DNA of 64,000 nucleotides from CAXBBB01 sp963841855. GTDB taxonomy: Bacteria > Bacteroidota > Rhodothermia > Rhodothermales > BA12. The translations under genes and the position numbers were made by a program. Shown in pieces: positions 63,806 through 64,000 of this stretch (position 1 is the first letter of the stretch; each line of letters begins with the position of its first letter). The stretch spans positions 1 through 64,000 of the forward strand of contig CAWJEJ010000002.1 in NCBI GenBank assembly GCA_963841855.1, given 5' to 3'. The notes below the pieces were generated by a model that worked only from the letters and a program-made list of their open reading frames with translations, did no database searches and was not told the DNA's origin.

Positions 63806-64000
63806 ATGGAAACGCCGATCGCCACTCGCACCGTCACCCTCGATCTGTTCTCGGACATTGCCTGCCCTTGGTGCTACGTCGGTGAGGCGCGCTTCGAGCG
63901 CGCGATGAAGCAGACCGGCATTCGGATAGAGCGAAAGTGGCGGCCGTTCCAGCTTCAGCCCGGCATGGCGCCGGACACGCGGTGGATGGACTTCGCCCCG
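63806..64000 (+). CDS. DsbA/FrnE-family oxidoreductase, 5' part
   Basis: The first 65 residues only; the gene runs off the right edge. After METPIATRTVTLDLFSDIAC the thioredoxin-fold active site CPWC (residues 20-23) is followed by YVGEARFERAMKQTG and RKWRPFQLQPGM, as in FrnE-like DsbA proteins, which are cytoplasmic. It follows the NAD(P)-binding gene by 32 bp and may share its oxidant-responsive control. Confidence 0.85.
   Translation, partial: METPIATRTVTLDLFSDIACPWCYVGEARFERAMKQTGIRIERKWRPFQLQPGMAPDTRWMDFAP

Overview
The window is high-GC bacterial DNA. It fits a Bacteroidota/Rhodothermota-type organism (Rhodothermales-like), for three reasons: the outer-membrane receptor has the carboxypeptidase-regulatory plus beta-barrel layout usual in Bacteroidota, most starts lack a clear Shine-Dalgarno sequence, and a PBP1C/alpha-2-macroglobulin pair sits beside complete amino-acid operons. 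The assignment is an inference; no rRNA is present.

Layout. 1-4.9 kb is accessory DNA: a partial gene, an AAA ATPase/DUF234 gene interrupted by an in-frame TGA, a Fic protein, a HigBA-like toxin-antitoxin pair with a palindromic operator, a small HTH protein, and the 3' half of a tRNA that looks like an integration scar. 5.1-12 kb is a type I restriction-modification operon (hsdM-hsdS-hsdR-metallopeptidase) whose hsdS is broken by several single-base shifts. 12.8-23.7 kb holds selO, a GGQ release-factor-like gene, and the pbpC / alpha-2-macroglobulin pair. 23.9-33.4 kb is a second accessory island beside tRNA-Asp: an orphan hsdM cut by an IS3-family element, a 5'-truncated unknown gene, an excisionase-like HTH protein, a frameshifted family-A-polymerase-like gene, a frameshifted DUF932 gene, and an AT-rich pair of membrane-anchored unknowns.

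33.5-64 kb looks like core chromosome. It holds nadK, an FAD oxidoreductase with a membrane polyferredoxin, and a long minus-strand operon ilvD-ilvB-ilvN-ilvC-leuB-leuA-leuC-leuD-thrB-thrC plus an unknown tail gene. Then come fbp, tRNA-Arg, a DAO-type oxidoreductase, hrpB, a TonB-type receptor convergent with a BtuDCF-like importer, and an HxlR regulator divergent from a NAD(P)-binding protein. The last gene (DsbA/FrnE-like) runs off the right edge.

The most interesting regulatory signal lies upstream of ilvD. A 32-codon leader peptide, Thr-rich at its start and ending in a run of Val/Leu/Ile, is followed by two mutually exclusive RNA pairings. This fits ribosome-mediated attenuation of the whole branched-chain/threonine operon. 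Single-base disruptions cluster in the accessory islands, whereas the roughly 30 kb of core genes read cleanly. That pattern favours real decay over uniform sequencing error, but reads would have to be checked.
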